This document shows positions 11,070 through 19,099 of a stretch of DNA of 64,000 bases, piece by piece. The notes under the pieces were generated by a model, which was not told the origin of the DNA, ran no database searches, and was given only the letters and a program-made list of their open reading frames with translations. The stretch's first letter is position 1; each line of letters begins with the position of its first letter. A program made the translations under genes and the position numbers. Source of the DNA: Sacculina carcini (Eukaryota > Arthropoda > Thecostraca > Sacculinidae); contig OU696586.1 of NCBI GenBank assembly GCA_916048095.2, forward strand, positions 6,335,249 through 6,399,248. The letters are read 5' to 3'.

Positions 11070-11332
11070 TGTGGCGTTGTTGTCGAGTGGCGTGCGGTGT
11101 GACGTCATAGCGGTTCACATGAGCCTAGTGCCGGAGGCGTGTATCAGCTGGCGTGTGTGAAGCTGGCTTTGCGAGCGGTCGAGCGTCATTCGGTTGGTGA
11201 CCTGTGCGTTATAAGCATCGTTGCCGTGTGTTAGAGATATTTCTGCTCGAGTGGACGAATTCTCGTCGTGTGCGCGGGTGACTTGGGCGAAGGTGAGAGG
11301 GCTTTGCCCCGTCGTTTCTCTGCTTGATTACA
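11070..11332 (+). mobile_element. 5' LTR of element E
   Basis: 263 bp, TG...CA. It contains a perfect TGACGTCA at 11100-11107 and a TTATAAG that could serve as a TATA box at 11209-11215. Aligns with 15814-16077. Confidence 0.92.
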
Positions 11333-11347
11333 AGCTATTTCGGCTTT

Positions 11348-12412
11348 ATGGCTGAGGCCGTTGGCGGGGGCAAACGTGAGTTTGTCAAAGGGGGTTCCGG
11401 TAGCGAATCCGATGACTTCGGTCAGGAGGGTCAGAGACCCGAGCAGCGGGCCGCAGGACCCGTGGTAGATGCTGGCCAGTTGGCCAACATCTTAATGCAG
11501 GCCCGAGGGCCGATCCTTGACAGGATAGGGCGGGCTCTACCGCGTTTCGGTGGTGACGTCACCCTTGACGTCACTGAGTGGCTGGCCGACTTTGAGCGGC
11601 TATGCCGTGTCCAGCAGGTCGACCCTTGCGAAATGGTCGACCACATGCTGGATGGGAGCGCGCGCCGGCTTTACCGGCGCATGCTCGTGGGCGACGCCTC
11701 ACAGTGGGCCGTGGTGAAAGCCACGCTTGTCGCCGAGTCTGGCGTGCCTCGCCAAGATTCGTGGAGGCGTTTCTCGACTCGTCAGCTTCGATCTGGCGAG
11801 TCAGTGGACGCCTTTGTGGACGACCTAGAGCGTATAGGTCGCCGTGTAGGGTTAACACCCGAGAGCTTGGCGTTCCGCGTCAAGTTCTATGAGGGCCTAC
11901 CCGACTCAATCTATGAGTGGGCTATGGCGAGAGAGGGGGCGTATACCTCCGAGTTCGACAGCGTGCTGTCGGCGGTGCGCGCCAGAATTGGTGCGCGTAG
12001 GGCTGCTGCAGCCAGAAACCGCCCATCTGGGGTGGTGGCTGCATCTAGGCAGCGAGTCAGCTACGCCCAAGTAGCGAGCAGCTCGAGGGACCGCTCTCCT
12101 GTTCCTCAAGCGTCGGACGAGCGAGACGGCTCTGTGTCTCGGTGGGCGGGCCGTCCGGAGCGCTCTTCTGCGCGCTCTTCTGCGCGCCGGACGCTCCGCT
12201 GCTACCGATGTGGCGGCGACCATCTGGTCCGCGAGTGCCCGGGAGCGCAATGCTACCGGTGTGGCAAGCACGGGCATTTCGCTCGTGATTGCGAGGAGCC
12301 GGCGTCGACGTCGACGTCAGGCCGCTCGCGAGCTCGGACGAGCTCGCATTTTCATGCGGAGGGCGCAGCACGGGGCGCAGCGTCCTCCGACATGGAAGTC
12401 GACCGCAATTAA
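11348..12412 (+). CDS. gag: Element E Gag (capsid and nucleocapsid)
   Basis: 354-codon open gag from the ATG at 11348 (MAEAVGGG). The acidic N-terminus is followed by a capsid-type helical region (WLADFERLCRVQ, SVDAFVDDLERIGRRVGL, FYEGLPDSIYEWA), a Ser/Arg-rich linker and two CCHC knuckles, CYRCGGDHLVREC and CYRCGKHGHFARDC, that would bind the element RNA. The ATG is only 15 bases after the LTR, leaving no room for a normal primer-binding site upstream. The last ~120 bases overlap pol in the -1 frame. Intact in both copies. Confidence 0.9.
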   Translation: MAEAVGGGKREFVKGGSGSESDDFGQEGQRPEQRAAGPVVDAGQLANILMQARGPILDRIGRALPRFGGDVTLDVTEWLADFERLCRVQQVDPCEMVDHMLDGSARRLYRRMLVGDASQWAVVKATLVAESGVPRQDSWRRFSTRQLRSGESVDAFVDDLERIGRRVGLTPESLAFRVKFYEGLPDSIYEWAMAREGAYTSEFDSVLSAVRARIGARRAAAARNRPSGVVAASRQRVSYAQVASSSRDRSPVPQASDERDGSVSRWAGRPERSSARSSARRTLRCYRCGGDHLVRECPGAQCYRCGKHGHFARDCEEPASTSTSGRSRARTSSHFHAEGAARGAASSDMEVDRN

Positions 12413-15400
12413 GCGGCGGCCCCTGTAAAGGGGCGACGGTGAGTCCCTGCTCTGCGCGTGGACTCATCGGCGGAGCACACTTGGTGCGTCGGGCCCGCCG
12501 GGCGATTCGAGGGACGGCCGGTGTAGTGACTTCGCGTCGTATGCCGGTCGTTGAAGCTGTTCTCAACGTTCGTTGCTCCCGGTGTCTGGTTGACACGGGA
12601 AGTGAGTGCACAATTGTTAGTGCACGGGTGGTGGCGTGTTCACTTCCCCGTCGGGGACGACCGTTGATTACAGCGGATGGTAGGACTTCTCATGAGACGA
12701 AGTCCTGTGACGTAGTAATAGGGCTGCAGGGACACTGTTTTAGAGTTCCCGGGCTCGTAGTTAAGGGATTAGAAAACCTTGGGGTGGAGTGCCTCCTGGG
12801 CAACGATGTTATCGACCATATGGGAGGCGTGACAGTGAAGAGGGGTGTTGACTCTAAATACACCGTTGAGTGGGGGAAACCTTACCCCGAGGGGTGCTGT
12901 CGTGCACCGGCGCGTAAGAGTGTGTCTAATAAATCGACGAAGTGTGTGAGGTTTATGTTGGCAGGTTCCACGGATAGTCCGCAGCCGCTGGAAGTTGTCG
13001 ACAAGGACTTCGTAGCGTCATTCGCTGAGGGCCGATGGACGGTGAGCTGGCGGTGGTCTGACAAAGAGCCGGACCAGCTACAGAACAGCGTGGCGGAGTA
13101 CAGATGTACGAGAGCTCCCGGAGTGAGCGAGAGGTACAATGCCGAGATCCGGAGCTGGATCGAGAAAGGCTGGTTAATCACATGGCACGGCCCAGTAAAG
13201 GGGATCATCCCGCTGTTGGCCGTCGTACAGCCGACGAAAGACAAAGTTCGTCCTGTTATGGATTACCGTGAGCTGAACGGCTTTGTCGATTGTCACACAG
13301 GAGATGACGGTGTGTCAGTGTGTGCTGACAAGATCAGAGAGTGGAGGCAATGGCAGGGGGAGATCAAGGTAGTTGATCTCAAGTCGGCGTACCTGCAGAT
13401 TCACGTGAGCCGAGATCTGTGGAAGTATCAGGTCGTGAGGTATAATGGTGTGCATTATGCGTTGACGCGGCTGGGCTTCGGCCTGTCATGTGCACCAAGA
13501 ATAATGACGCTGATTCTGCGAAAGGTCCTGTCATTGGACGAGAAGGTGCGAAAGGCGACAGATCATTATGTCGACGATATCATCGTGAGGACGTCCGATG
13601 TGAGCGTGCAGCAGCTTCGGGAGCATCTGCGAAGGTATGGCTTTGAGACTAAGGAGCCGGAGGGCCTAGATGGGGGTCGATTATTGGGAATTGCTCTGAG
13701 GAAGGGACCCGATGGGTGGTTGAATATGTCGAGAGGGACAGCTCTTCGTGACGCTGCACCCGAATTGACAGGGCTGACCAAGCGTGGGTTGTTCTCCGTA
13801 TGTGGTCGCTTAGTCGGCCATTACCCCGTTGCCGGGTGGTTACGCCCCCATTGCAGTTTTTTGAAACGGTTGGGGTGTGGCGGGTCGTGGGATAACCCGG
13901 TGGAGAATGTTGTGTGTGTGCTTGTGTCTGAGCTGTTGCAGCGTGTTCAGAAGGCGGACCCGGTAAGGGGTCGATGGGACGTGAACGCAGCTGGAGACGT
14001 CACTGTATGGACTGACGCGAGCACGTTGGCGCTTGGCGTGGTGGTCGAGGTGGACGGCTGCATCGTTGAGGATGCTACTTGGCTCCGTAAGAAGACCGAC
14101 GTTCTACACATCAATGTGTCCGAACTGGAGGCAGTCGGTCGTGGCATCAATATGGCGATTTCGTGGGGGTTCAAGACGTTTACCGTCGCGACAGACTCGA
14201 GGACAGTGCTTAGTTGGATGGACAGCACTGTCGAGGGGCGCAACCGTGTCCGCACTAAAGGTTCTGCCGAGATGCTGGTGAAGCGCCGACTGGCGGTGAT
14301 TAAGGAGACGATCGCCGAGCATGGCCTGACAGTTTCTCTCCGGTTTGTCACGACTGTGGAGAATAAAGCTGATCAGATGACCAGGGTGGCCAAGAAGTGG
14401 CTTGTTCATCGTGACGCTGGTGAGGAGGAAGTGGCAATATCAGCAGCTATTGCTACGAAGAAGAGCATTAAGGACACCGTTTGGGCGGCTCATCTGCCGC
14501 ATCATTTAGGTGTTGAGAGGACGCTGTACCTGGGTCAACAATTGCGGAGTGATTTGACGAGAGCCCATGTGAAGGCGGAGTTAGCTGGATGCGAGGCTTG
14601 TCAACGTATCGATCCAGCGGTGAGAGAGGAGAACCTCGTAGGTCAGGGTAGTCTGGCCGTGGACAGGGGCTGGTATCGAGTGGCAGCGGACGTCACTCAT
14701 TACGATGCCGGCGTTTACCTGTCGATGGTGGATTGTGGTCCATCACGTCTTGCCGTATGGCGCAGATTGCCGAATGAGACGGCGTTGTGCATTATAGCTC
14801 AGCTGCGGCAGATTGTGATTGAGCGTGGGCCGTTTGAGGAGCTGTTACTGGACAACTCTACGGCGTTCCGGTCGGCGGCGATGGAGCAGTTCGCCGACGA
14901 GTGGTGCATTTCTTTGCGATTCCGAGCCGCATACGCCCCGGGCGGTAACGGGATCGTGGAGCGAAATCACCGTACGATCAAAAGGATCGCAGCGAGGGGA
15001 CATATTTCCCCGGAGGAGGCGACGTTCTGGTACAACGTTACGCCGCGCAAAGAGACTCAGGTGAGCACTATTCCCTCGAGGTGTATTTTCAGATACGAGT
15101 GGCGTCTTCCATTTGAGACCGGCCGCAGGGACGCTGATGACCAGACAGCAGCGTTTGCCGTTGGTGACGAGGTGTGGGTGAAACCGCCGATCTCGTCATG
15201 TACAACGCCGTGGACCCTCGGGAAGGTGACCAGGGTCGTCTCACAGCACGTTGTGTGCGTAGATGGCATGCCGCGCCATGTGCGCGACCTGCGCAAGCGT
15301 CGCTGTGCCGGCCATAGTGGAGCCATAGACGAGACCGGCACTCATGGCGACGTGGAACCGACCAGCGGCGGTTGGGATGTGGATGCGACCGGCAATCGCG

Positions 15401-15756
15401 GAGATGTGGAGCCACCCGGTGGAGCCACCCGGTGTAGCTTGGACCTGAGCGGTGATGGCGGACGGGACGAGGCGGCCGATAGTCCCGGCGGTGACAGAAC
15501 ACCTGACAGCCTGCCACCTGAGCGACTGGCTACTGGCGAGGGCGTGGATGCGGACCGTGTGTCTGTGGAGCTGGAACCTGGTGAGCCCTCAGAGGACGTG
15601 AGTGTACATACTGCTCGAGAGAATGTCGGAGAGGGCGTCGCGGCTGAGAGAGTCGAGGATGAGGCTGCAGTCGAGCAGCCGAGGCGGTCAACGAGGAGAC
15701 GTCGACCGCCGGCATGGTTAAACGAGTACGTGTGTCTATCCGATGATGAAGTTTAA
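12289..15756 (+). CDS. pol: Element E Pol: protease, RT, RNase H, integrase
   Basis: 1,155 codons open, -1 relative to gag, with an overlap of 12289-12412 where frameshifting would have to occur; I see no canonical slippery heptamer there. Domains: protease with CLVDTGSECTIV (about residue 103); RT with RPVMDYRELN, LGFGLSCAPRIM and HYVDDIIV (about 427); RNase H with VWTDAST and TDSRTVLSW; integrase with HHLGVERT...CEACQR, then DNSTAF and NGIVERNHR (Asp and Glu 36 apart, DX35E); and a GPY/F-like module (VWVKPP...LGKVTRVV). An acidic Gly/Asp-rich tail with repeated GDVEP ends it. The GPY/F module and DYRELN favour Ty3/gypsy, though the RT and RNase H look divergent from B and D. The copy at 47907 ends two codons earlier. 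Confidence 0.88.
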   Translation: MRGAGVDVDVRPLASSDELAFSCGGRSTGRSVLRHGSRPQLSGGPCKGATVSPCSARGLIGGAHLVRRARRAIRGTAGVVTSRRMPVVEAVLNVRCSRCLVDTGSECTIVSARVVACSLPRRGRPLITADGRTSHETKSCDVVIGLQGHCFRVPGLVVKGLENLGVECLLGNDVIDHMGGVTVKRGVDSKYTVEWGKPYPEGCCRAPARKSVSNKSTKCVRFMLAGSTDSPQPLEVVDKDFVASFAEGRWTVSWRWSDKEPDQLQNSVAEYRCTRAPGVSERYNAEIRSWIEKGWLITWHGPVKGIIPLLAVVQPTKDKVRPVMDYRELNGFVDCHTGDDGVSVCADKIREWRQWQGEIKVVDLKSAYLQIHVSRDLWKYQVVRYNGVHYALTRLGFGLSCAPRIMTLILRKVLSLDEKVRKATDHYVDDIIVRTSDVSVQQLREHLRRYGFETKEPEGLDGGRLLGIALRKGPDGWLNMSRGTALRDAAPELTGLTKRGLFSVCGRLVGHYPVAGWLRPHCSFLKRLGCGGSWDNPVENVVCVLVSELLQRVQKADPVRGRWDVNAAGDVTVWTDASTLALGVVVEVDGCIVEDATWLRKKTDVLHINVSELEAVGRGINMAISWGFKTFTVATDSRTVLSWMDSTVEGRNRVRTKGSAEMLVKRRLAVIKETIAEHGLTVSLRFVTTVENKADQMTRVAKKWLVHRDAGEEEVAISAAIATKKSIKDTVWAAHLPHHLGVERTLYLGQQLRSDLTRAHVKAELAGCEACQRIDPAVREENLVGQGSLAVDRGWYRVAADVTHYDAGVYLSMVDCGPSRLAVWRRLPNETALCIIAQLRQIVIERGPFEELLLDNSTAFRSAAMEQFADEWCISLRFRAAYAPGGNGIVERNHRTIKRIAARGHISPEEATFWYNVTPRKETQVSTIPSRCIFRYEWRLPFETGRRDADDQTAAFAVGDEVWVKPPISSCTTPWTLGKVTRVVSQHVVCVDGMPRHVRDLRKRRCAGHSGAIDETGTHGDVEPTSGGWDVDATGNRGDVEPPGGATRCSLDLSGDGGRDEAADSPGGDRTPDSLPPERLATGEGVDADRVSVELEPGEPSEDVSVHTARENVGEGVAAERVEDEAAVEQPRRSTRRRRPPAWLNEYVCLSDDEV

Positions 15757-15797
15757 CCGTGCGTGTTTGCAAGCGTGTTTGTTGTGAGCTTTCAGGT

Positions 15798-15813
15798 GAA
15801 AAGCTGGGGGAGA
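15798..15813 (+). other. Polypurine tract of element E
   Basis: GAAAAGCTGGGGGAGA immediately before the 3' LTR; expected plus-strand primer site, mostly purine. Confidence 0.7.
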
Positions 15814-16077
15814 TGTGGCGTTGTTGTCGAGTGGCGTGCGGTGTGACGTCATAGCGGTTCACTTGAGCCTAGTGCCGGAGGCGTGTATCAGCTGGCGTGT
15901 GTGAAGCTGGCTTTGCGAGCGGTCGAGCGTCATTCGGTTGGTGGCCTGTGCGTTATAAGCATCGTTGCCGTGTGTTAGAGATATTTCTGCTCGAGTGGAC
16001 GAATTCTCGTCGTGTGCGCGGGTTACCTGCGCGAAGGTGAGAGGGCTTTGCCCCGTTGTTTTCTCCGCTTGATTACA
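15814..16077 (+). mobile_element. 3' LTR of element E
   Basis: 264 bp, differing from the 5' LTR at about seven bases and one T insertion. TGACGTCA is retained. Confidence 0.92.
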
Positions 16078-16858
16078 CTAATTTTGTCAGCAGCCTGTAA
16101 CAGTTTAATTGGACGGTAAACGAAATAAGAGCAAAGGGATTACGCCCCTGAACTGCGCGACCTATCCGAAACAGACATACTCAATGGTCTGGAGGACGAA
16201 GGAGTCACTGAAGTCAATCGGATAACAAGTTTCCGGAATGGTGTACGAAACCACACCAGCTTGCTGATTCTGACATTTAATCGTGCTGCTCGCCCCGAGC
16301 GTATCTATGCTGGGTATATTCGTTACGAAGTGCCTGTGCTTGTGCCGGGCCCTCTGCGCTGTTTTAAGCGTCAATCGTTGATCAAATCGTTCTCAAATCG
16401 TTGATCAAATCGTTGTCAAATCTTTGGAACCAGGAATTGTCGCAGTGAGGCCAAATGCCCCCATTGCGGCAAAAATGACCATGGCGAGCAACCTTGTGCC
16501 GAAGAGCAGCCCTGTCTTCACTGTGGCAGCGACTCACACTCGAGCGACTTACGTAGCTGCCCTGTGTGGCAGCGCGAGAAAGAAATCTGTCACATACAGG
16601 CTGTCCAGGGAGTTTCATTCAAGGACGCACGCAAAGTGTACGCAAAGTGTACGCAAAGTGTCTGAAACACAATCGACACTTCCAAAAAGATCTTACGCGT
16701 CAACAGTTGGTACACTCGACAAAGTGTCACTGTCAAACACAGAAACACAAATAGATACGATTGCAGAACTTCCACCACTGAAAAAACCGACCCAAAAAGA
16801 TAACTCACAAACTCAAACTCTCACAATCCATAGAGAGGTTCCTCAGCCGAAGGAATGA
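16078..16858 (+). pseudogene. LINE N ORF1, downstream part (I/Jockey type)
   Basis: Fragment of a nucleic-acid-binding ORF1 protein. From about 16153 one frame reads LRDLSETDILNGLEDEGVTE and later AGYIRYEVPVLVPGPLRCF, the classic Jockey/I ORF1 block before the zinc knuckles. A local repeat of CAATCGTTGATCAAAT (about 16370-16420) shifts the frame. Knuckles CPHCGKNDHGEQPC and CLHCGSDSHSS follow in another frame, then a triple GCAAAGTGTAC repeat shifts it again to a Ser/Thr-rich tail (RSYASTV) ending at 16858. No ORF2 of this element follows. Confidence 0.75.
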
Positions 16859-17022
16859 CAGCAGGACAAGCAGATAAAAACCTCAACAAAAGCATATGAT
16901 GAATGCAATGCCGAAAAAGCACAAACCTTTCAAAACATGGCACATACCTAACCACGTTCGCACAAACATGTCTCACGAAATCTAGATCATGGTTACAGTA
17001 AACCAGACCACCGAAAACAACA

Positions 17023-17026
<4 letters not shown>

Positions 17027-17064
<38 letters not shown>
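17027..17064. repeat. (CA)19 microsatellite
   Basis: 38 bases of perfect CA directly before the CR1f coding fragment; 42 bases in the second copy (52645-52686). The 16859-17026 stretch before it shows no recognisable feature. Confidence 0.95.
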
Positions 17065-17066
<2 letters not shown>

Positions 17067-17773
17067 ACGTATACCCTCGGAGGTACTGTACTTAATGAAG
17101 TGGACAAACAAAAAGACCTCGGTGTCATGGTGCAAAGAGATTTGTCCCCTGAGGCCCACATTGATGATATCTGCGCCAAAACGTACTCCTTGCTGACCAT
17201 AATAAAACACGTCTTCAACTTTATAGATGCTGAAATAATGCGGAAGCTGATAGTGTCAGTTATTAGGCCCAAACTTGAATATGCCGCAGTGGTTTGGTGT
17301 CCCCACGAAAAGCGTCTGGTAAAAAAAGTTGAAAAGATGCAAAGACTGGCCACCAGGCTTGTACCAGAGCTGAAAAGCTTCAGTTATGAGTACAGGCTAA
17401 ATGCGTTGAAATTACCGACGTTGGAAGACAGGAGGACACGGGGTGATCTCATTCATATTTTCAGGAACATGACAGAAACCACAGCTCAGCAGGAAATTGG
17501 ACTGATAAAGCAGGATGAAGGAAGGAGACACGGCAATAAGCTGAGAAAACCTCGGTGCAAAAAAGACATAAAGAAATAGTTTTCCATTCAGGCGAATTGA
17601 CGTTTGGAATAAATTCACAAGACTATCGTAAGGGCCAAAACTATAGGAGAGTTCAAACATAAATTGGATATTCAGTGGGAAAGAGACAGGACAGTCCGAG
17701 CGTAAGCTCATTTCCTGTACCACAACTAGGTAAGCACAACTAGGTAAGCACACACACACACACACACACACAC
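17065..17773 (+). mobile_element. CR1-like LINE, 5'-truncated 3' end (CR1f)
   Basis: 17065-17579 is one open frame encoding the C-terminal part of a CR1-type ORF2, after the RT palm: KQKDLGVMVQRDLSPEAHI, KLEYAAVVWCP, VEKMQRLATRLV, LPTLEDRRTRGDLIHIF. The 3' UTR (17580-17730) leads to AACTAGGTAAGC twice and a CA microsatellite to about 17773. The element is truncated upstream at the first CA repeat. It is unrelated in sequence to M, which begins just after. Confidence 0.82.
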
Positions 17774-17953
17774 CAGAAACGATAATAGACATCATCACGT
17801 CTGTAGGGAGTGAATATGATAGTACAGTTCAGTTCAGTATGATAGTACATACAGTTCAGTCTTGTTCTTGAGCTCGCCGTGTGTGGCTGTATTTTCGTTC
17901 GCTCCGTTGTGTTATCTGTGTGCCGATCTCGGAGTCTTTCTGCCCATTTTTCT

Positions 17954-19069
17954 ATGTCTACTCCACCCTCTGCAGCCAGCGAGTGTGCGTGTAAGTGTGG
18001 TGAGCCGGTGGGGGATGCGTCTGTCATCAAGTGCGAGGGATGCGCCGGCATGTTTCACGTGTCGTGCGTCGCGCTGACCATCCCTGCGTATAACGCTATA
18101 CGCAGGTACAAGCTCTTCTGGCTGTGCGAAGAGTGCAAAGACGAGTACCGCGCGTCCCGTCGCCCCTCACTCACCGTGGAGAGAGTGTGTGCGGTGATCG
18201 ACAGTCGACTGGAGACATTCCGCGCCTCTGTCCTTCGTGAAGCCAAGCCCGCCGACACCTGTGCGCCCTCAACCTCTGTCTCAGAGCGCGACCAGCCTTT
18301 CACTCATCCATTCGCCCTAGTGCTGAAGAGTAAAGGAGCGGAGCCGGTGAAGGCAGAGCGCGTGCTGTCGGCCCTTCGCACTGTACCGGTGGCCAAGTCT
18401 CGCCCAACAAAATCTGGCGGTATGGTGCTGCACTGCTCCACTGAAGCCTCAGCTAACATGGCAGCCAAGTCTCTGAACGAGCACTTGGCTGAAGAACTGC
18501 ATGTCGCTGTCACAGGCAATTCTGCCTCTCGTCTGCCGCGAATCACTGTGGCAAACATTCAACAAATGTCACCTGAGGAAGTCATCAGCTCTTTGCGGCT
18601 GAAAAACTCTCATCTCGCCAACATCCCAGCGTCACAGATGAAACTGTTGTTCCTGACGAAGCCAAAAGACGGCCGCACCAATGCCGTACTCGTAGTGTCT
18701 GCGGAGGTCCGCCAACTGATTCGTGTCGCTGGCAACAGAGTGTTTGTCGGGTTGTGCAGCTGCCCGGTCTACGATCGATACTGGGTGACTCGATGCTGGA
18801 AGTGCTCGGGTCTGGGCCACAAATCTGATCGCTGCCCATCAGCTACAGCAATTTGCGGTCACTGCGCTGGTGCCCACCTGTCGTCAGCCTGCCCTGACAA
18901 GAACAAGTCAAAGTGCTCAAACTGCTGCCGTCATGGTAAACCTTCGGACCACTCTTCGTTTTCATCCTCCTGTTCCTCGTTCATTGCTGTGCAAAATTCT
19001 CTCCGCCAACGCACTATTGTGTCTTCCTCACACTGTTCTGAATTGTCTCCTGTCACCGCTTCTTCCTGA
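17954..19069 (+). CDS. LINE M ORF1: PHD finger and zinc-knuckle protein
   Basis: 371 codons from ATG 17954 (MSTPPSAASE). The N-terminus is a PHD-type zinc finger (CACKCGEPVG, KCEGCAGMFHVSC, FWLCEEC). The middle resembles LINE ORF1 RNA-binding modules (VLSALRTVPVAK..., ANMAAKSLNEHL). The C-terminal part has Cys/His knuckles (CWKCSGLGHKSDRC, CGHCAGAHLSSAC, CSNCCRHGKPSDHSS). PHD fingers are known in CR1-group ORF1 proteins, so I do not read this as a host chromatin gene; ORF2 follows 30 bases downstream. 17774-17953 would be the 5' UTR. The copy at 53584 has lost 911 bp of this gene. Confidence 0.8.
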   Translation: MSTPPSAASECACKCGEPVGDASVIKCEGCAGMFHVSCVALTIPAYNAIRRYKLFWLCEECKDEYRASRRPSLTVERVCAVIDSRLETFRASVLREAKPADTCAPSTSVSERDQPFTHPFALVLKSKGAEPVKAERVLSALRTVPVAKSRPTKSGGMVLHCSTEASANMAAKSLNEHLAEELHVAVTGNSASRLPRITVANIQQMSPEEVISSLRLKNSHLANIPASQMKLLFLTKPKDGRTNAVLVVSAEVRQLIRVAGNRVFVGLCSCPVYDRYWVTRCWKCSGLGHKSDRCPSATAICGHCAGAHLSSACPDKNKSKCSNCCRHGKPSDHSSFSSSCSSFIAVQNSLRQRTIVSSSHCSELSPVTASS

Positions 19070-19099
19070 CAACCCAAGTCTGACTCTTCTCTTCCTAAA

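Larger units (their letters stand above)
11070..16077 (+). mobile_element. Element E: Ty3/gypsy-like LTR retrotransposon with both LTRs
   Basis: 5,008 bp bounded by direct LTRs that start TGTGG and end TTACA, with gag and pol both open, a purine-rich tract before the 3' LTR, and no envelope gene. The flanks CTCAT (11065-11069) and CTAAT (16078-16082) may be a 5-bp target duplication with one mismatch. The LTRs differ at about seven positions plus one indel (~2.7%), so the insertion is not recent. It is embedded in LINE N ORF1. C (30895-39235, minus) is a decayed relative. Confidence 0.9.

Noticed and set aside
16821-17210. Cys/Val-rich minus-strand protein over the CA repeat
   Set aside because: It is a translation of the TG strand of a microsatellite; no domain; its length varies with the repeat.
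17954-19069. Host chromatin protein because of the PHD finger
   Set aside because: It carries zinc knuckles and is followed at 30 bases by a CR1/L2 ORF2; PHD fingers are known in CR1-group ORF1.
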